From positions 1,302,001 through 1,366,000 of the forward strand of contig NZ_CP013480.3 in NCBI RefSeq assembly GCF_001465545.3: DNA of 64,000 nt, given 5' to 3'. Shown piece by piece: positions 27,815 through 38,041 of the stretch. Both the position numbers and the translations under genes were made by a program. This DNA is from Pandoraea norimbergensis (GTDB taxonomy: Bacteria; Pseudomonadota; Gammaproteobacteria; Burkholderiales; Burkholderiaceae). Below the pieces are notes generated by a model that was given only the letters and a program-made list of their open reading frames with translations, was not told where the DNA came from and did not search any database. Every line of letters starts with the position of its first letter. Within the stretch, counting starts at the first letter, position 1.

Positions 27815-28508
27815 AACCAAGCGCCTTGCGATTACCGAAGCGAATCAGCACTTCAGAGAAAATGAGCGTGGCGACAGCCAGCACGACGGAAATGGCGCAC
27901 AGGCGCCAGACCATCGCGTCGCCGTCGGGCACCTGCGTTGCCGTGTAGATCGCCAGCGGCAGCGTCTGCGTCTGCCCGGGAATATTCGAGACGAAGGTGA
28001 TCGTGGCGCCGAACTCGCCTAGTGCTCGTGCGAACGCCAGAACGAAGCCGTGCAGCGCGCCGGTGGCCGTGAGCGGCAGCGTGACCGTCAGGAACGTCAG
28101 CCACGGACCGGCACCGAGCGTTTGCGCCGCTTGTTCGAGCTTTGTGTCAGAAGCTTCGAGCGCCTGCCGAATCGCCCGCACGAGTAACGGAAAACCCATC
28201 ACCCCGGCTGCGAGCGCGGCCCCCGTCCAGCGAAACGCGAACGTGAGGTTGAACCACTCGCGCAGTAGTTTGCCGATGGCACCCTGCGCGCCGAACAGCA
28301 CGAGCAGTGCAAAACCGACGACGACGGGCGGCAGCACGAGCGGCAGGTGGAGGATGGCATCGAGCAGCGCCTTGCCGGGGAAATTCCGGCGCGCGAGCAA
28401 CCAGGCCGCTGCGTAGGCGAAGGGCAGGCTGCACAGCGTGCCCCATAGGCCGACGCGCAAACTGAGTTCGACGATGCCCCATTCTTCCGGGGTAAGACTC
28501 ATGGACAT
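27804..28508 (-). CDS. modB: Molybdate ABC transporter permease
   Basis: This 234-residue inner-membrane permease has about five membrane segments and the EAA loop QAAQTLGAGPWLTFLTVTLPLT. FARALGEFGATITFVSNIPG is a conserved ModB stretch. I chose the ATG at 28508; another in-frame ATG is at 28502, and the open frame extends upstream without a good start. modC follows with an 11-base overlap. Confidence 0.94.
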   Translation of the reverse strand: MSMSLTPEEWGIVELSLRVGLWGTLCSLPFAYAAAWLLARRNFPGKALLDAILHLPLVLPPVVVGFALLVLFGAQGAIGKLLREWFNLTFAFRWTGAALAAGVMGFPLLVRAIRQALEASDTKLEQAAQTLGAGPWLTFLTVTLPLTATGALHGFVLAFARALGEFGATITFVSNIPGQTQTLPLAIYTATQVPDGDAMVWRLCAISVVLAVATLIFSEVLIRFGNRKALGYDG

Positions 28509-28578
28509 ACGGCGAGAACACCTTGAAAGGATCCGCGTGAATCGGTGCCTGTGCAACGTGGCAGGCGCACATGGCAAA

Positions 28579-28609
28579 ACCGGGGCTGTCGAGGACAGTC
28601 CCGGTCTGG
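28579..28609 (-). terminator. Hairpin with T run between modA and modB
   Basis: Arms at 28579-28590 (ACCGGGGCTGTC) and 28594-28605 (GACAGTCCCGGT) pair over 12 positions with one G-T pair and a three-base loop. On the minus strand the stem is followed by TTTT and is placed after modA and before modB. It is a likely partial terminator or mRNA stabiliser that sets more modA than modBC. Confidence 0.55.
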
Positions 28610-28740
28610 GTTCGCTATTGCTGTCTTGCTGTCCGGGAGCGGTACCCACCGGGGGCACCCGCCTCCCGCATGTTACGAGAGATGGCGCGCGATGCGTGGG
28701 CGCGAGGGTGTCGCGTTCACGCTAAATTTGCGCGCGCGAA

Positions 28741-29553
28741 TTAAGGACGCGTGAAGCCGTAGCGCTGGAAGGTCGCGAGGGCGGCCGGCGTCGTGATGAA
28801 CTTGTAGAACGGATCGGCGGCAGCGCGATCAGCCTGCTTGGTCACGGCGACCGGATAAACGATCGGCGCGTGGCTGTCGGCGGGGAACGTGCCGGCGATA
28901 CGCACACGCTTCTCGGCGTTCGCGTCCGTCTTGTACACGATGCCGTACGGCGCTTCGCCGCGAGCCACCAGCAACAGCGCGTTACGCACGTTGTCGGCAG
29001 CGGCGACCTTACCTTGCACCTTCGACCAGACGCCGAGCTTTTCGAGTGCCGCCTTGCCGTAGAGGCCTGCGGGCACGTGGGCCGGATCGCCCATCGCGAG
29101 CTTGCCGTTGCCCAGCTTGCCGTCGAGGTCGACGCCCGGCTTCAGGTCCACGTCGCCCGACGTGGTCGTCGGGGCGATCAGCACGAGTTCGTTGCCCAGC
29201 AGGTTGCGGCGCGATGCCGTGTCGATCAGGTCATGCTTTTGCGCGTAGTCCATCCAGTCCTGGTCGGCCGAGATGAAGAGGTCGGCCGGTGCGCCCTTTT
29301 CGATCTGGCGGGCGAGCGTGGAGCTGGCGCCGTACACGAGCACCGGCTTTTTACCGGTTTCCTTGGTGTAGGCTGCCGACAGATCGTCGAGCGCGTCTTT
29401 CATGCTGGCGGCGGCAAACACTTGCTGGGCGGCGGCCTGGCCGGCGAACAGCAGGCTCGCGCCGATGGCGGCGGCGCCCAGTACGCGGCGCAGCGTCACG
29501 CGCGAGTGAGTGGCTTGGGGCTTGTTGGGCGTAGCAGTAACGACAGCTTTCAC
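28741..29553 (-). CDS. modA: Molybdate ABC transporter substrate-binding protein
   Basis: This periplasmic protein binds molybdate for ModBC. After a signal peptide (GAAAIGASLLFAGQAAAQ) it reads VFAAASMKDALDDLSAAYTK, GASSTLARQI and GAPADLFISADQDWMDY, the ModA core. The start is a GTG at 29553 with GGAGA about 12 bases upstream, giving 270 residues. The open frame runs further upstream but without a start or signal context. The promoter with a ModE-like box is about 210 bases upstream. Confidence 0.94.
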   Translation of the reverse strand: MKAVVTATPNKPQATHSRVTLRRVLGAAAIGASLLFAGQAAAQQVFAAASMKDALDDLSAAYTKETGKKPVLVYGASSTLARQIEKGAPADLFISADQDWMDYAQKHDLIDTASRRNLLGNELVLIAPTTTSGDVDLKPGVDLDGKLGNGKLAMGDPAHVPAGLYGKAALEKLGVWSKVQGKVAAADNVRNALLLVARGEAPYGIVYKTDANAEKRVRIAGTFPADSHAPIVYPVAVTKQADRAAADPFYKFITTPAALATFQRYGFTRP

Positions 29554-29760
29554 AGGGTGGTCTCCAGCATGTAGTGGCTTGATGGTCTTGCGAAGTCGTG
29601 CGAAATCCGAACGCTGCGCGGGCGATGTCCACGCGATCGCGTTGCAAACGCAGTTGCGAAATTGCAACGGTGGCGCAACGGGGACACTGCGACATTGCGG
29701 CGCAATCGCTGCAAGACAGCAGTGAACAAGCGGTGGCATCGGCGCCGTGATGGTGCGTCG

Positions 29761-29800
29761 CGTTGTGTAGGATTATATATAACGGTGCGACGCTGTACAG
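29761..29800 (-). promoter_or_regulatory. modA promoter with ModE-like box
   Basis: CGTTGTGT (29761-29768) and ATATAACG (29777-29784) are eight bases apart, matching the E. coli ModE operator layout CGTTATAT-N8-ACATAACG. On the minus strand a perfect TATAAT (29772-29777) lies inside the box, with TGTACA (29794-29799) 16 bases upstream as the -35. ModE binding would block this promoter. Confidence 0.68.
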
Positions 29801-30002
29801 GTATACGAAGTATCACGGCGTCCGAATGGATTTCGGCGCGGTAACACCGCATGCGGATGCCGAATATTCGGGACGGCGGATGAAATGCTGTGCTCTCACG
29901 CGACGACGCATTCCATACCCATCAAAAGAAGCAGGCACCGCGGAGGGTGCCTGCTAATTAATATATGTACTAAATCGGAAATCGGGGGATTCGGGCGATT
30001 CG

Positions 30003-30668
30003 TTACGCCATGGCTGCCGTTTTCGACGGCGCGCCGGGACGCAGCATGGCGGGGCTGGTGCGCAGCATGTCGAAGAACCCGTCGACGATGGCGTCGCACT
30101 CCAGACCGAGATCGTAGTCGGGCAGGAACAGCCAGTCCGACATCATGCCGACCACCAGTGCGTGCAGCATGATCGCCGCACGCCGTGTGTCGAGCCGCGC
30201 GGGCAGTTGACCGCGCTCAATGGCCCGTTCCATATCGCGCATGATGCGCTGCTTGCCGTCGGCGCAGGCTTCGCGCTGACGATCGAGCACCGAGAGCATC
30301 TCGTTGGTGTATTCACACTTGTGGAACAGAATGTCGAGCACGCGGCGGCGACGCTCGTTGCGCGCCGTTTCCTTGAGTACCAGCTTGCAGATGTCGTGCA
30401 TGCGCACCATCGGGTCGCCGTGCTCGGGTTCGGCACATTCTTCGTCGATCATCCGTTCCATCGGCAGACGGATACGGTCCGTCATCGCATTGAACAGATC
30501 GATTTTGTTCTTGAAGTGCCAGTAAATCGCGCCGCGGGTGAGGCCGGCGGCTTCGGCGATGTCGGCCAGCGATGTGCGCGACACGCCCTTCTGTGCGAAC
30601 ACCGTCTCTGCGGTGTCGAGCAACAGGTTGCGCGTCTCTATCGCTTCCTCTTTGGTTCTGCGGGCCAT
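30003..30668 (-). CDS. TetR-family repressor, AcrR/BpeR-like
   Basis: This 221-residue repressor has the TetR helix-turn-helix (TAETVFAQKGVSRTSLADIAEAAGLTRGAIYWHFKNK, core GLTRGAIYWHFKNKIDLF) and a C-terminal ligand domain of the AcrR/TtgR/BpeR type. It is divergent from an RND efflux operon, and a 24-base operator matching the AcrR site lies between them. It should bind hydrophobic drugs and release the operator. Confidence 0.93.
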   Translation of the reverse strand: MARRTKEEAIETRNLLLDTAETVFAQKGVSRTSLADIAEAAGLTRGAIYWHFKNKIDLFNAMTDRIRLPMERMIDEECAEPEHGDPMVRMHDICKLVLKETARNERRRRVLDILFHKCEYTNEMLSVLDRQREACADGKQRIMRDMERAIERGQLPARLDTRRAAIMLHALVVGMMSDWLFLPDYDLGLECDAIVDGFFDMLRTSPAMLRPGAPSKTAAMA

Positions 30669-31159
30669 CGTCGTGTCACGGGAACAGCGGAAATTGTGGA
30701 AGGTGATGTAAACCGCGCCGCTTTATGGTGCGACGCAATGCGATTTACATACATTCATGAATGTATCTATAATAGCAGCCGCTTGCTCTATTGCACAGGG
30801 ACCATTTAAGCTCCTTCGACTACGGGAAACACCTGAAGGGGCCCGAGGGGGCGATCCGACAGAGGAGAGCCGCTCGCGGTTGCCGTCTGTCACCTGGTGT
30901 CCCGGAGCCTGTTCGACGATCCACACGAGTGCCAGCACTGGCGGTGTATGCCGCGCTGGGGCACGCGACCGGTAGCGATCCGGGCTCAACCCGATCATTT
31001 GCGCTGCCGGTTCGCCGCCGTCCGGTGACCCGTTGCCTGACACTCGCTTGCCCGCCTATGTGCGATGGGATTGCGGACCGGCCTTCGCCGTCGCAATCGT
31101 CGCAACGTACTGGTTACTTGTCATTTTGTTTGACCGCATTCCATTTATCGGGGGCGTAT
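30669..31159. other. Divergent region and long leader of the RND operon
   Basis: The gap of 491 bases holds the operator-promoter at 30744-30773, then about 386 bases of leader before the first RND gene. A frame is open from 30791 into the lipoprotein gene but has no signal for translation and reads as Arg/Pro-rich, so it is probably not coding. The leader may carry post-transcriptional control. Confidence 0.5.
30744..30773 (+). promoter_or_regulatory. RND operon promoter with overlapping AcrR-type operator
   Basis: A perfect TATAAT at 30768-30773 and TTTACA at 30744-30749, 18 bases apart, form a strong sigma-70 promoter. Between them the palindrome TACATTCATGAATGTA (30750-30765) is the core of a 24-base site at 30746-30769 that differs from symmetry at one pair. 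It closely resembles the E. coli AcrR operator. The TetR protein beside it is the expected ligand. Confidence 0.85.
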
Positions 31160-32392
31160 ATGCACGTCAAGAGAAGTTCACTGGGGATGGTCACTGCCGT
31201 GGCACTCGCGGTTTTGACCCTGGCCGCGTGCGGCAAGAAGCCGCAGCAGCCGCAGGGCATGGTGCCGGAAGTTGGCGTCGTGACGCTGCAACCTCAGAAC
31301 GTAACACTGACGACCGACCTGCCCGGACGCACCTCGCCCTACCGCGTCGCCGACGTGCGTGCGCGCGTCGACGGCATCGTGCTCAAGCGCGACTTCACTG
31401 AAGGCGGCGAGGTCAAGGCAGGACAGCGTCTGTACAAGATCGATCCGGCCACCTATCAGGCCGCCTACGAGAACGCCAAGGCGACGCTCGCCAAGGCTGT
31501 GGCGAATCAGGCATCCACCAAGCTGCTGGCCGACCGTTACAAGTCGCTGGTGGCCGTTGAAGCCGTGTCGAAGCAGGACTACGACAACGCTGTGGCCGCC
31601 GCACTGCAAGCCGATGCCGACGTTGCTGCCGGCAAGGCTGCCGTCGATACGGCACGCATCAACCTCGGCTACACCGACGTACCGGCCCCGATTACGGGTC
31701 GCACGGGGCTGTCGCAAGTGACCGAAGGCGCATACGTGCAGTCGGGTGCCGCCACGCTGATGACCACGGTGCAGCAGATCGATCCGATGTACGTGGATGT
31801 CACGCAATCGGCCACCGACGGCCTGCGTCTGCGCCGCGCACTGGCCGACGGCAAGCTGCAAAGCGCGGGTCCGAACGCTGCCAAGGTGGAACTGACGCTG
31901 GAAGACGGCAGCAAGTATCCGCTCGACGGCAAGCTGCAATTCTCGGACATCACCGTCGACCAGACCACCGGCTCGGTGACCGTGCGCGCGATCTTCCCGA
32001 ACCCCAACCGCGAGTTGCTGCCGGGCATGTTCGTGCACGCCAAGCTGGCCGAGGGTGTGAAGGAAGGCGGGTTGCTGGTGCCGCAACAAGGCGTCACGCG
32101 TGACCAGAAGGGCCAGCCGACCGCACTCGTCGTGAACAAGGAAGGCAAGGCCGAACTGCGCCAACTGGTGACCGATCGTGCGATCGGCGACAAGTGGCTG
32201 GTGACGTCGGGTCTGTCTGCGGGCGAACAGGTGATCGTTTCGGGTCTGCAAAAGGCGCGTCCGGGCGCACCGGTGAAGGCCGTGCCGGCGCAACTGCCGG
32301 GTGCTGCGCCGGCACCGGCGGGTGCCAGCGCACCGGCCGCTGCCGACCCTGCCACGCAGGCGAGTGCTGCTTCGGCCGCCAAAGCTCAATAA
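31160..32392 (+). CDS. RND efflux periplasmic adaptor lipoprotein (AcrA/BpeA-like)
   Basis: This 410-residue adaptor joins the inner-membrane pump to the outer-membrane channel. It has a lipoprotein signal peptide ending LTLAAC, the lipoyl/hairpin region (GRTSPYRVADVRARVDGIVLKR, FTEGGEVKAGQRLYKIDPATYQAAY) and the beta-barrel domains, ending in an Ala/Pro-rich tail. AcrA/MexA have the same PGRTSxYRxAxVR signature. It is first in a three-gene efflux operon. Confidence 0.93.
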   Translation: MHVKRSSLGMVTAVALAVLTLAACGKKPQQPQGMVPEVGVVTLQPQNVTLTTDLPGRTSPYRVADVRARVDGIVLKRDFTEGGEVKAGQRLYKIDPATYQAAYENAKATLAKAVANQASTKLLADRYKSLVAVEAVSKQDYDNAVAAALQADADVAAGKAAVDTARINLGYTDVPAPITGRTGLSQVTEGAYVQSGAATLMTTVQQIDPMYVDVTQSATDGLRLRRALADGKLQSAGPNAAKVELTLEDGSKYPLDGKLQFSDITVDQTTGSVTVRAIFPNPNRELLPGMFVHAKLAEGVKEGGLLVPQQGVTRDQKGQPTALVVNKEGKAELRQLVTDRAIGDKWLVTSGLSAGEQVIVSGLQKARPGAPVKAVPAQLPGAAPAPAGASAPAAADPATQASAASAAKAQ

Positions 32393-32407
32393 CGCGGAGC
32401 CTTATTC

Positions 32408-35400
32408 ATGGCAAAGTTTTTTATCGATCGCCCGATTTTTGCGTGGGTGATCGCGATTGTCATCATGCTGGCCGGTGCGCTTTCGATCCTGAAGCTGCCG
32501 GTCTCGCAATATCCGCCCATCGCACCGCCTTCGGTGCAGATCACCGCGACCTACCCGGGCGCTTCGGCGCAGACCGTGCAGGATACGGTTACGCAGGTGA
32601 TCGAGCAGCAGATGAACGGGATCGACAACCTCGAGTACATGTCGTCGACGTCTGACGGCTCGGGTACGGCACAGATCACGCTGACCTTCTCGCAGGGCAC
32701 GAACCCCGACATCGCACAGGTGCAGGTGCAGAACAAACTGCAACTTGCCACGCCGCTGCTGCCGCAGCAGGTGCAACAGCAAGGTATCAAGGTGGCCAAG
32801 GCGACCAAGAACTTCTTGCTGGTGATCGGTGCGTACTCCGACGACGGTCAGATGACCGACATCGACTTGGCGAACTACATCGCAGCCAACGTGCAGGATC
32901 CGATCAGCCGTGTGAACGGCGTGGGTCAGGTGCAGCTCTTCGGCTCGCAGTACGCCATGCGTGTCTGGGTCGATCCGCAGAAACTCAACGGCTACAACCT
33001 GACGGTCATCGACGTTTCGAACGCGATTCAGTCGCAGAACGTGCAGATTTCGGCGGGTGAGTTGGGCGGTGCACCGGCAGTCAAGGGGCAGCAGCTTAAC
33101 GCCACCGTGACGGCCCAAAGCCGTCTGCAAACGCCGGAGCAGTTCCGCAAGATTCTGCTCAAGGTGAACAAGGACGGCTCGCAGGTTCGTCTGGGCGACG
33201 TTGCGCGTATCGAACTCGGCGGTGAGTCGTATCAGGTGGTGGCACGCTACAACGGCAAGCCCGCTGCCGGTCTGGCCATTACGCTGGCCACCGGTGCTAA
33301 CGCGCTGCAAACGGCAACCGCCGTCAAGCAGGCGGTCACCGAACTGGAGCCGTACTTCCCGCCCAGCATGAAGGTCGACTACCCGTACGACACCACGCCG
33401 TTCGTGAAGATCTCGATCGAGGAAGTGATCAAGACCCTCATCGAAGGTATCGTGCTCGTGTTCCTCGTGATGTATCTGTTCCTGCAAAACCTGCGGGCGA
33501 CGATCATCCCGACGATTGCCGTGCCGGTCGTGTTGCTGGGTACGTTCGGCATCATGGGTGCGGCAGGCTTCTCGATCAACACGCTATCGATGTTCGGGTT
33601 GGTGCTCGCCATTGGTCTGCTGGTTGACGATGCCATCGTGGTGGTGGAAAACGTCGAGCGGGTGATGGCCGAAGAGGGGCTGAGTCCGAAGGAAGCGACC
33701 AAGAAGGCCATGGACCAGATCATCGGTGCTCTGGTCGGCGTGGCGCTGGTGCTCTCGGCCGTGTTCGTGCCGATGGCGTTCTTCGGCGGCTCGACGGGGG
33801 CTATTTATCGCCAGTTCTCGCTGACCATCGTGGCGGCCATGGCGTTGTCGGTGCTGGTGGCTATCGTGCTCACGCCGGCCATGTGCGCGACGATTCTCAA
33901 GCCGATCAAGAAGGGCGAAGTGCACGAGAAGCGCGGCTTCTTCGGCTGGTTCAACCGCACGTTCGACAAGGGTTCGAAGAAGTATCAGAGCCAGGTCGAG
34001 CGCATTCTCAAGCGCAGCGCACCGCTGATGATCGTCTACGTGGTGATCGTGGCGGCGGTGGGTTTCCTGTTCGTGCGCATGCCGACGGCCTTCTTGCCGG
34101 ATGAAGATCAGGGCTACTTCTTCAACCTGGTGCAGTTGCCGCCGGGCGCGACGCAAGAGCGCACGCTCGAAGTCATGAAGCAGGTCGAGAAGCACTACCT
34201 CGAGAAGGAAAAGGACGCCGTGCGTTCGATCTTCACGGTGACCGGCTTCGGCTTCAACGGCCGTGGTCAGAACGTGGGTCTGGCCTTCACGATGCTGCGT
34301 CCGTGGGAAGACCGTCAGTCGTCCGATCTCAAGGTGCAGGCCGTGATTGCGCGTTCCTATCAGGCTTTCGCAAGCGTGAAGGACGCCATGATCTTCGCGA
34401 TCAACCCGCCGTCGGTGCCTGAACTGGGTAACGCGGGCGGTATCGACTTCGAACTGCAAGATCGCGCGGGCCTCGGCCACGATGCATTGATGGCGGCACG
34501 TAACCAGATGCTGGGTGCGGCGGCGAAGAACCCGAACCTTGCGAACATGCGTCCGAACGGTCTCGACGACACACCGCAGTACAAGGTGGACGTCGACGAA
34601 GAGAAGGCGTCTGCGCTGGGTCTGTCGATTGCCGACGTGTACAACACGCTCTCGGCGTCGTGGGGTTCGTCGTACGTGAACGACTTTATCGACCGTGGCC
34701 GTGTGAAGAAGGTGTACGTGATGGCAGAGGCGAAGGACCGCATGCTGCCGCAGGACATCAACAAACTCTTCGTACGTAACGCCAGCGGGACGATGGTGCC
34801 GTTCTCGGCCTTCGCGACCGGCAAGTGGACTTACGGCTCGCCACGTCTGGAGCGCTACAACGGTGTGCCGGCAGTGGAAATTCAGGGCATGCCAGCACCG
34901 GGCAAGTCGAGCGGTGACGCCATGAAGGCGGTCGAGGAGATTGCGAAGGATCTCCCGCCGGGTATCGGTCTAGAGTGGACGGGGCTGTCGTTTGAAGAGC
35001 GCATTTCCGGCTCGCAGGCACCGGCGCTGTACGCCATCTCGATTCTGATCGTGTTCTTGTGTCTGGCCGCGTTGTATGAGAGCTGGTCGATTCCGTTCTC
35101 GGTGATTCTGGTGGTGCCGCTGGGTGTGTTGGGTGCCCTGTTGGCTGCGTCGCTGCGCGGGTTGTCGAACGACGTGTACTTCCAGGTGGGTCTGTTGACG
35201 ACAGTGGGTCTGTCGGCGAAGAACGCGATTCTGATCGTGGAATTCGCCAAGGATCTGCAAATGCAGGGCCGCACACTGATGGAAGCGACGATGGAAGCCG
35301 TGCGACTGCGTCTGCGCCCGATTCTGATGACGTCGATGGCGTTCATTCTCGGGGTGCTGCCGCTCGCGATTTCCAACGGTGCCGGTTCGGCTTCGCAGCA

Positions 35401-35587
35401 CGCTATCGGTACCGGCGTGATCGGCGGTATGCTGGCGGCAACGTTCCTCGCGATCTACTACGTGCCTGTCTTCTTCGTGCTGGTGCGCAAGCGCTTCGCT
35501 CATGAAAACCTGGACACCGTGGAACATCCGGAAGCCCGTCATGAAGCACCGGACGCGCCCGAAGGCCCCGCCAAGGAAGGAAACTGA
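32408..35587 (+). CDS. RND multidrug efflux transporter, AcrB/BpeB-type HAE1
   Basis: This 1059-residue proton-driven pump has 12 membrane segments and two large periplasmic loops. It starts [17 protein letters not shown]. The proton-relay pair is DD in [16 protein letters not shown] (TM4) and Lys in [15 protein letters not shown] (TM10), as in AcrB. FxPxxDQGY is present as LPDEDQGYF. It lies 15 bases after the adaptor gene and 3 bases before the channel gene. Likely substrates are hydrophobic antibiotics, inferred from the AcrB/BpeB group. Confidence 0.95.
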   Translation: MAKFFIDRPIFAWVIAIVIMLAGALSILKLPVSQYPPIAPPSVQITATYPGASAQTVQDTVTQVIEQQMNGIDNLEYMSSTSDGSGTAQITLTFSQGTNPDIAQVQVQNKLQLATPLLPQQVQQQGIKVAKATKNFLLVIGAYSDDGQMTDIDLANYIAANVQDPISRVNGVGQVQLFGSQYAMRVWVDPQKLNGYNLTVIDVSNAIQSQNVQISAGELGGAPAVKGQQLNATVTAQSRLQTPEQFRKILLKVNKDGSQVRLGDVARIELGGESYQVVARYNGKPAAGLAITLATGANALQTATAVKQAVTELEPYFPPSMKVDYPYDTTPFVKISIEEVIKTLIEGIVLVFLVMYLFLQNLRATIIPTIAVPVVLLGTFGIMGAAGFSINTLSMFGLVLAIGLLVDDAIVVVENVERVMAEEGLSPKEATKKAMDQIIGALVGVALVLSAVFVPMAFFGGSTGAIYRQFSLTIVAAMALSVLVAIVLTPAMCATILKPIKKGEVHEKRGFFGWFNRTFDKGSKKYQSQVERILKRSAPLMIVYVVIVAAVGFLFVRMPTAFLPDEDQGYFFNLVQLPPGATQERTLEVMKQVEKHYLEKEKDAVRSIFTVTGFGFNGRGQNVGLAFTMLRPWEDRQSSDLKVQAVIARSYQAFASVKDAMIFAINPPSVPELGNAGGIDFELQDRAGLGHDALMAARNQMLGAAAKNPNLANMRPNGLDDTPQYKVDVDEEKASALGLSIADVYNTLSASWGSSYVNDFIDRGRVKKVYVMAEAKDRMLPQDINKLFVRNASGTMVPFSAFATGKWTYGSPRLERYNGVPAVEIQGMPAPGKSSGDAMKAVEEIAKDLPPGIGLEWTGLSFEERISGSQAPALYAISILIVFLCLAALYESWSIPFSVILVVPLGVLGALLAASLRGLSNDVYFQVGLLTTVGLSAKNAILIVEFAKDLQMQGRTLMEATMEAVRLRLRPILMTSMAFILGVLPLAISNGAGSASQHAIGTGVIGGMLAATFLAIYYVPVFFVLVRKRFAHENLDTVEHPEARHEAPDAPEGPAKEGN

Positions 35588-35590
35588 CCT

Positions 35591-37081
35591 ATGAAGCACA
35601 AAGCATTGCCGATTGCCTTGGCGGCAGCGTTCCTGGCAGGCTGTACCCTCGCACCGCACTATGAGCGGCCCGAGGCACCGGTCTCCACGACGTTCCCCAC
35701 TGGCCCGGCTTACAAAACGCCTGGTGCGGCCAACCAGAACGGCGCGACCGATCGCAATGCGGTCATCGCGGCCGAGCTGGGCTGGCGCGACTTCTTTACC
35801 GATCCGCGTTTGCAGAAGCTGATCGAGATCGCGTTGGAGAACAACCGCGATCTGCGAGTCTCGATGTTGAACGTGGATGCTGCGCGTGCGCAGTATCAGA
35901 TCCAGCGTGCGGCGTTGCTGCCGAACGTTGGCGTGGCAGGGCAGGGCTCGGTGCAGCGTTCGCCGGCCGACCTGTCGTCGTCGGGGCGCGCGGGCATCAG
36001 CCGCAGCTATCAGGTCGGTGTGGGCTTCACGTCGTATGAGCTCGATCTGTTCGGTCGTATCCAGAGCCTGAAGGATCAGGCGTTGGAGACGTACCTCTCG
36101 ACCGAAGACAACGCGAAGGCTGCGCAGATCACGCTGGTGTCGGAAGTTGCGTCGGCGTATCTGACGTTGCTGGCCGATCAGGAACTGCTCAAGCTCACGT
36201 CCGACACGCTCAAGAGCCAGCAATCGTCGTACGACCTGACCAAGCGCAGTTTTGACGTGGGCACGGCCTCCGGGCTGGATCTGCGTCAAGCGCAAACGCC
36301 GGTCGATACGGCGCGTGCAAACTTTGCGCAGTACACGCGTCAGGTCGCACAGGACGAGAACGCGCTGACGCTGCTCATCGGCCAGCCGTTGCCGGCCGAT
36401 CTGCCGTCAGGGCGTCCGCTCGACGGGCAAGGGTTGTTGGCCGATCTGCCGGCGGGGCTGCCGTCCGATCTGCTGCTGCGCCGCCCGGACATTACGGCGG
36501 CCGAGCACACGCTCAAGGGCGCCAACGCCAATATCGGCGCGGCACGTGCGGCGTTCTTCCCGTCGATCTCGCTCACTGCGAGCGCGGGCACGGCGAGCGC
36601 GTCGTTGAGCAACTTGTTCAAGGGCGGCCAGGGTGCGTGGGCGTTTGCGCCGACCATCACGTTGCCGATCTTCGCGGGCGGGCAGAACATCGCCAACCTC
36701 GAATTGGCCAAGGTGCAAAAGCGTATCGACATCGCGCAGTACGAGAAGTCGATTCAGACGGCATTCCGCGAAGTCTCGGACGGGCTGGCAGCACGCGGCA
36801 CGCTCGACGATCAGGTGTCGGCGCAAGAATCGCTCGTGAAGGCGAGCGACGAGAGCTACAAGCTCTCGGACCTGCGCTACCGTAATGGCGTGGACAGCTA
36901 CCTGAACGCGCTGGTTTCGCAGCGCTCGCTGTACACGGCGCAGCAGTCGTTGATCGCAACGCGTCTGGCCCGCTGGACCAACCTCGTGACGCTGTACAAG
37001 GCGCTCGGCGGTGGTTGGGAAGAGCGTACGGTCCCGGCGAACGCCAACGCCGCATCGGCACCGGCAGCATCGGCGTCGTGA
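35591..37081 (+). CDS. Outer-membrane efflux channel lipoprotein (OprB/OprM-like)
   Basis: This 496-residue TolC-like channel completes the tripartite pump. A lipoprotein signal (LAAAFLAGC) is followed by [12 protein letters not shown] and duplicated outer-membrane efflux repeats, with DLFGRI and [17 protein letters not shown] as family markers. It is the third gene of the operon after the pump. An 11-base tandem repeat crosses its stop codon, and a strong terminator lies 113 bases downstream. Confidence 0.95.
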   Translation: MKHKALPIALAAAFLAGCTLAPHYERPEAPVSTTFPTGPAYKTPGAANQNGATDRNAVIAAELGWRDFFTDPRLQKLIEIALENNRDLRVSMLNVDAARAQYQIQRAALLPNVGVAGQGSVQRSPADLSSSGRAGISRSYQVGVGFTSYELDLFGRIQSLKDQALETYLSTEDNAKAAQITLVSEVASAYLTLLADQELLKLTSDTLKSQQSSYDLTKRSFDVGTASGLDLRQAQTPVDTARANFAQYTRQVAQDENALTLLIGQPLPADLPSGRPLDGQGLLADLPAGLPSDLLLRRPDITAAEHTLKGANANIGAARAAFFPSISLTASAGTASASLSNLFKGGQGAWAFAPTITLPIFAGGQNIANLELAKVQKRIDIAQYEKSIQTAFREVSDGLAARGTLDDQVSAQESLVKASDESYKLSDLRYRNGVDSYLNALVSQRSLYTAQQSLIATRLARWTNLVTLYKALGGGWEERTVPANANAASAPAASAS

Positions 37082-37114
37082 TGGTGTCGTGATCGTGTCG
37101 TGATGGTGTCGTAA
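37071..37114 (+). repeat. Four 11-bp tandem units across the efflux-channel stop codon
   Basis: CGGCGTCGTGA, TGGTGTCGTGA, TCGTGTCGTGA and TGGTGTCGTAA lie end to end from 37071 to 37114. The first unit contains the last codons and the TGA stop of the channel gene. Because 11 is not a multiple of three, later copies fall in other frames. Confidence 0.85.
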
Positions 37115-37511
37115 TGGCGTTGCGAGACGTCTTGCCGATGTAAATTTTCGGCGCGCGATTGTCTCGCCAGCCTGCAAGACTTGTAGTGTGAGACGCCCGG
37201 CAACTCGCCGGGCGTTTTTCATTTGCGCGCGCGTGTGGCGTTGGCGACGCGCGGTGCGCGGGGTCGTTCGCGTGTCGTCCTGACGCGTGCGTGCGCGTAA
37301 CGTAGTGATACAACGCGAGCGAAATGCTCACAGTTCCCGAGAGGTTTAGACGCAGGGTTCTACGCTGGCCTCTACCTTGCGTGAGGCTTCATCGTTATCC
37401 TTGCCCCAGTTGTATTCGCAACACACCGAGCGTCCACGCGAATGTAGGCAAGTGATGGCAATCGACGCCCGGTGCACTTATAAGCTGACCGTTTTTCCAG
37501 GGAGAGACACC
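37082..37511 (+). other. Gap between RND operon and acyl-CoA-binding protein
   Basis: After the tandem repeat and terminator, the remaining bases to 37511 show no gene. TTGCGTGAGG and a TTATCC are seen but no convincing sigma-70 pair. The promoter of the acyl-CoA-binding protein gene should lie in the last 150 bases. Confidence 0.4.
37194..37219 (+). terminator. Rho-independent terminator of the RND operon
   Basis: CGCCCGGC (37194-37201), loop AACTC and GCCGGGCG (37207-37214) make an eight-pair GC stem followed by five T residues. Confidence 0.92.
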
Positions 37512-37772
37512 ATGAGCGATCTTCAAGCCCGTTTCGACGAGGCAGTGGCACAGTCCAAGACGCTGCCCGAACGCCCCGACAATCTCACGCTGCTGCGCAT
37601 TTACGCGTTGTATAAGCAAGGCACGGAAGGCGACGTGTCGGGCGCACGTCCGGGCGCGATGGATTTCGTTGGCCGCGCCAAGTACGACGCGTGGGAAATG
37701 CTCAAGGGCAAGACGAAAGACGACGTGCAACAGGCGTACGTCGAGTTGATCGAAACGCTCAAGCAGGGCTGA
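37512..37772 (+). CDS. Acyl-CoA-binding protein
   Basis: This 86-residue cytoplasmic protein binds long-chain acyl-CoA and buffers or carries it. It has the ACBP features YALYKQGTEGDV and DFVGRAKYDAWEML-K, with length and four-helix pattern as in the family. The ATG at 37512 has GGGAGAGA upstream. A terminator follows at 37851. Confidence 0.94.
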   Translation: MSDLQARFDEAVAQSKTLPERPDNLTLLRIYALYKQGTEGDVSGARPGAMDFVGRAKYDAWEMLKGKTKDDVQQAYVELIETLKQG

Positions 37773-37850
37773 TGGCGAAACGTTGAGGTCGGCGGGCAGC
37801 GGTAGTTTTTGCTGTGCGCAGTGGTCTCGATGGTTTTTGCTTGCGAAGGA

Positions 37851-37876
37851 ACGGCGACTTTGGTCGCCGTTTTTTT
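37851..37876 (+). terminator. Rho-independent terminator after the acyl-CoA-binding protein gene
   Basis: ACGGCGAC (37851-37858), loop TTTG and GTCGCCGT (37863-37870) are followed by a run of T residues to 37876. Confidence 0.92.
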
Positions 37877-38041
37877 ATGTCCGGACGGATGCGGCGGTGT
37901 GCAGATGTGGCCCCTGAGGCGCACTGTGTTTGCGGAGTGCGGGCGCGTATCGAGCGGTGGTTTTTGCGGTGGTGTCTGATTGGCGTGAGACGTGTGCGGA
38001 GCGACGATGAACGCGTTATTCAGCCAACGAGGTAGCGAAGC

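Noticed and set aside
30791..31159. Open frame in phase with the RND adaptor gene
   Set aside because: It has no ribosome-binding site and the adaptor has a clear lipoprotein signal starting at 31160, so the upstream part is leader.
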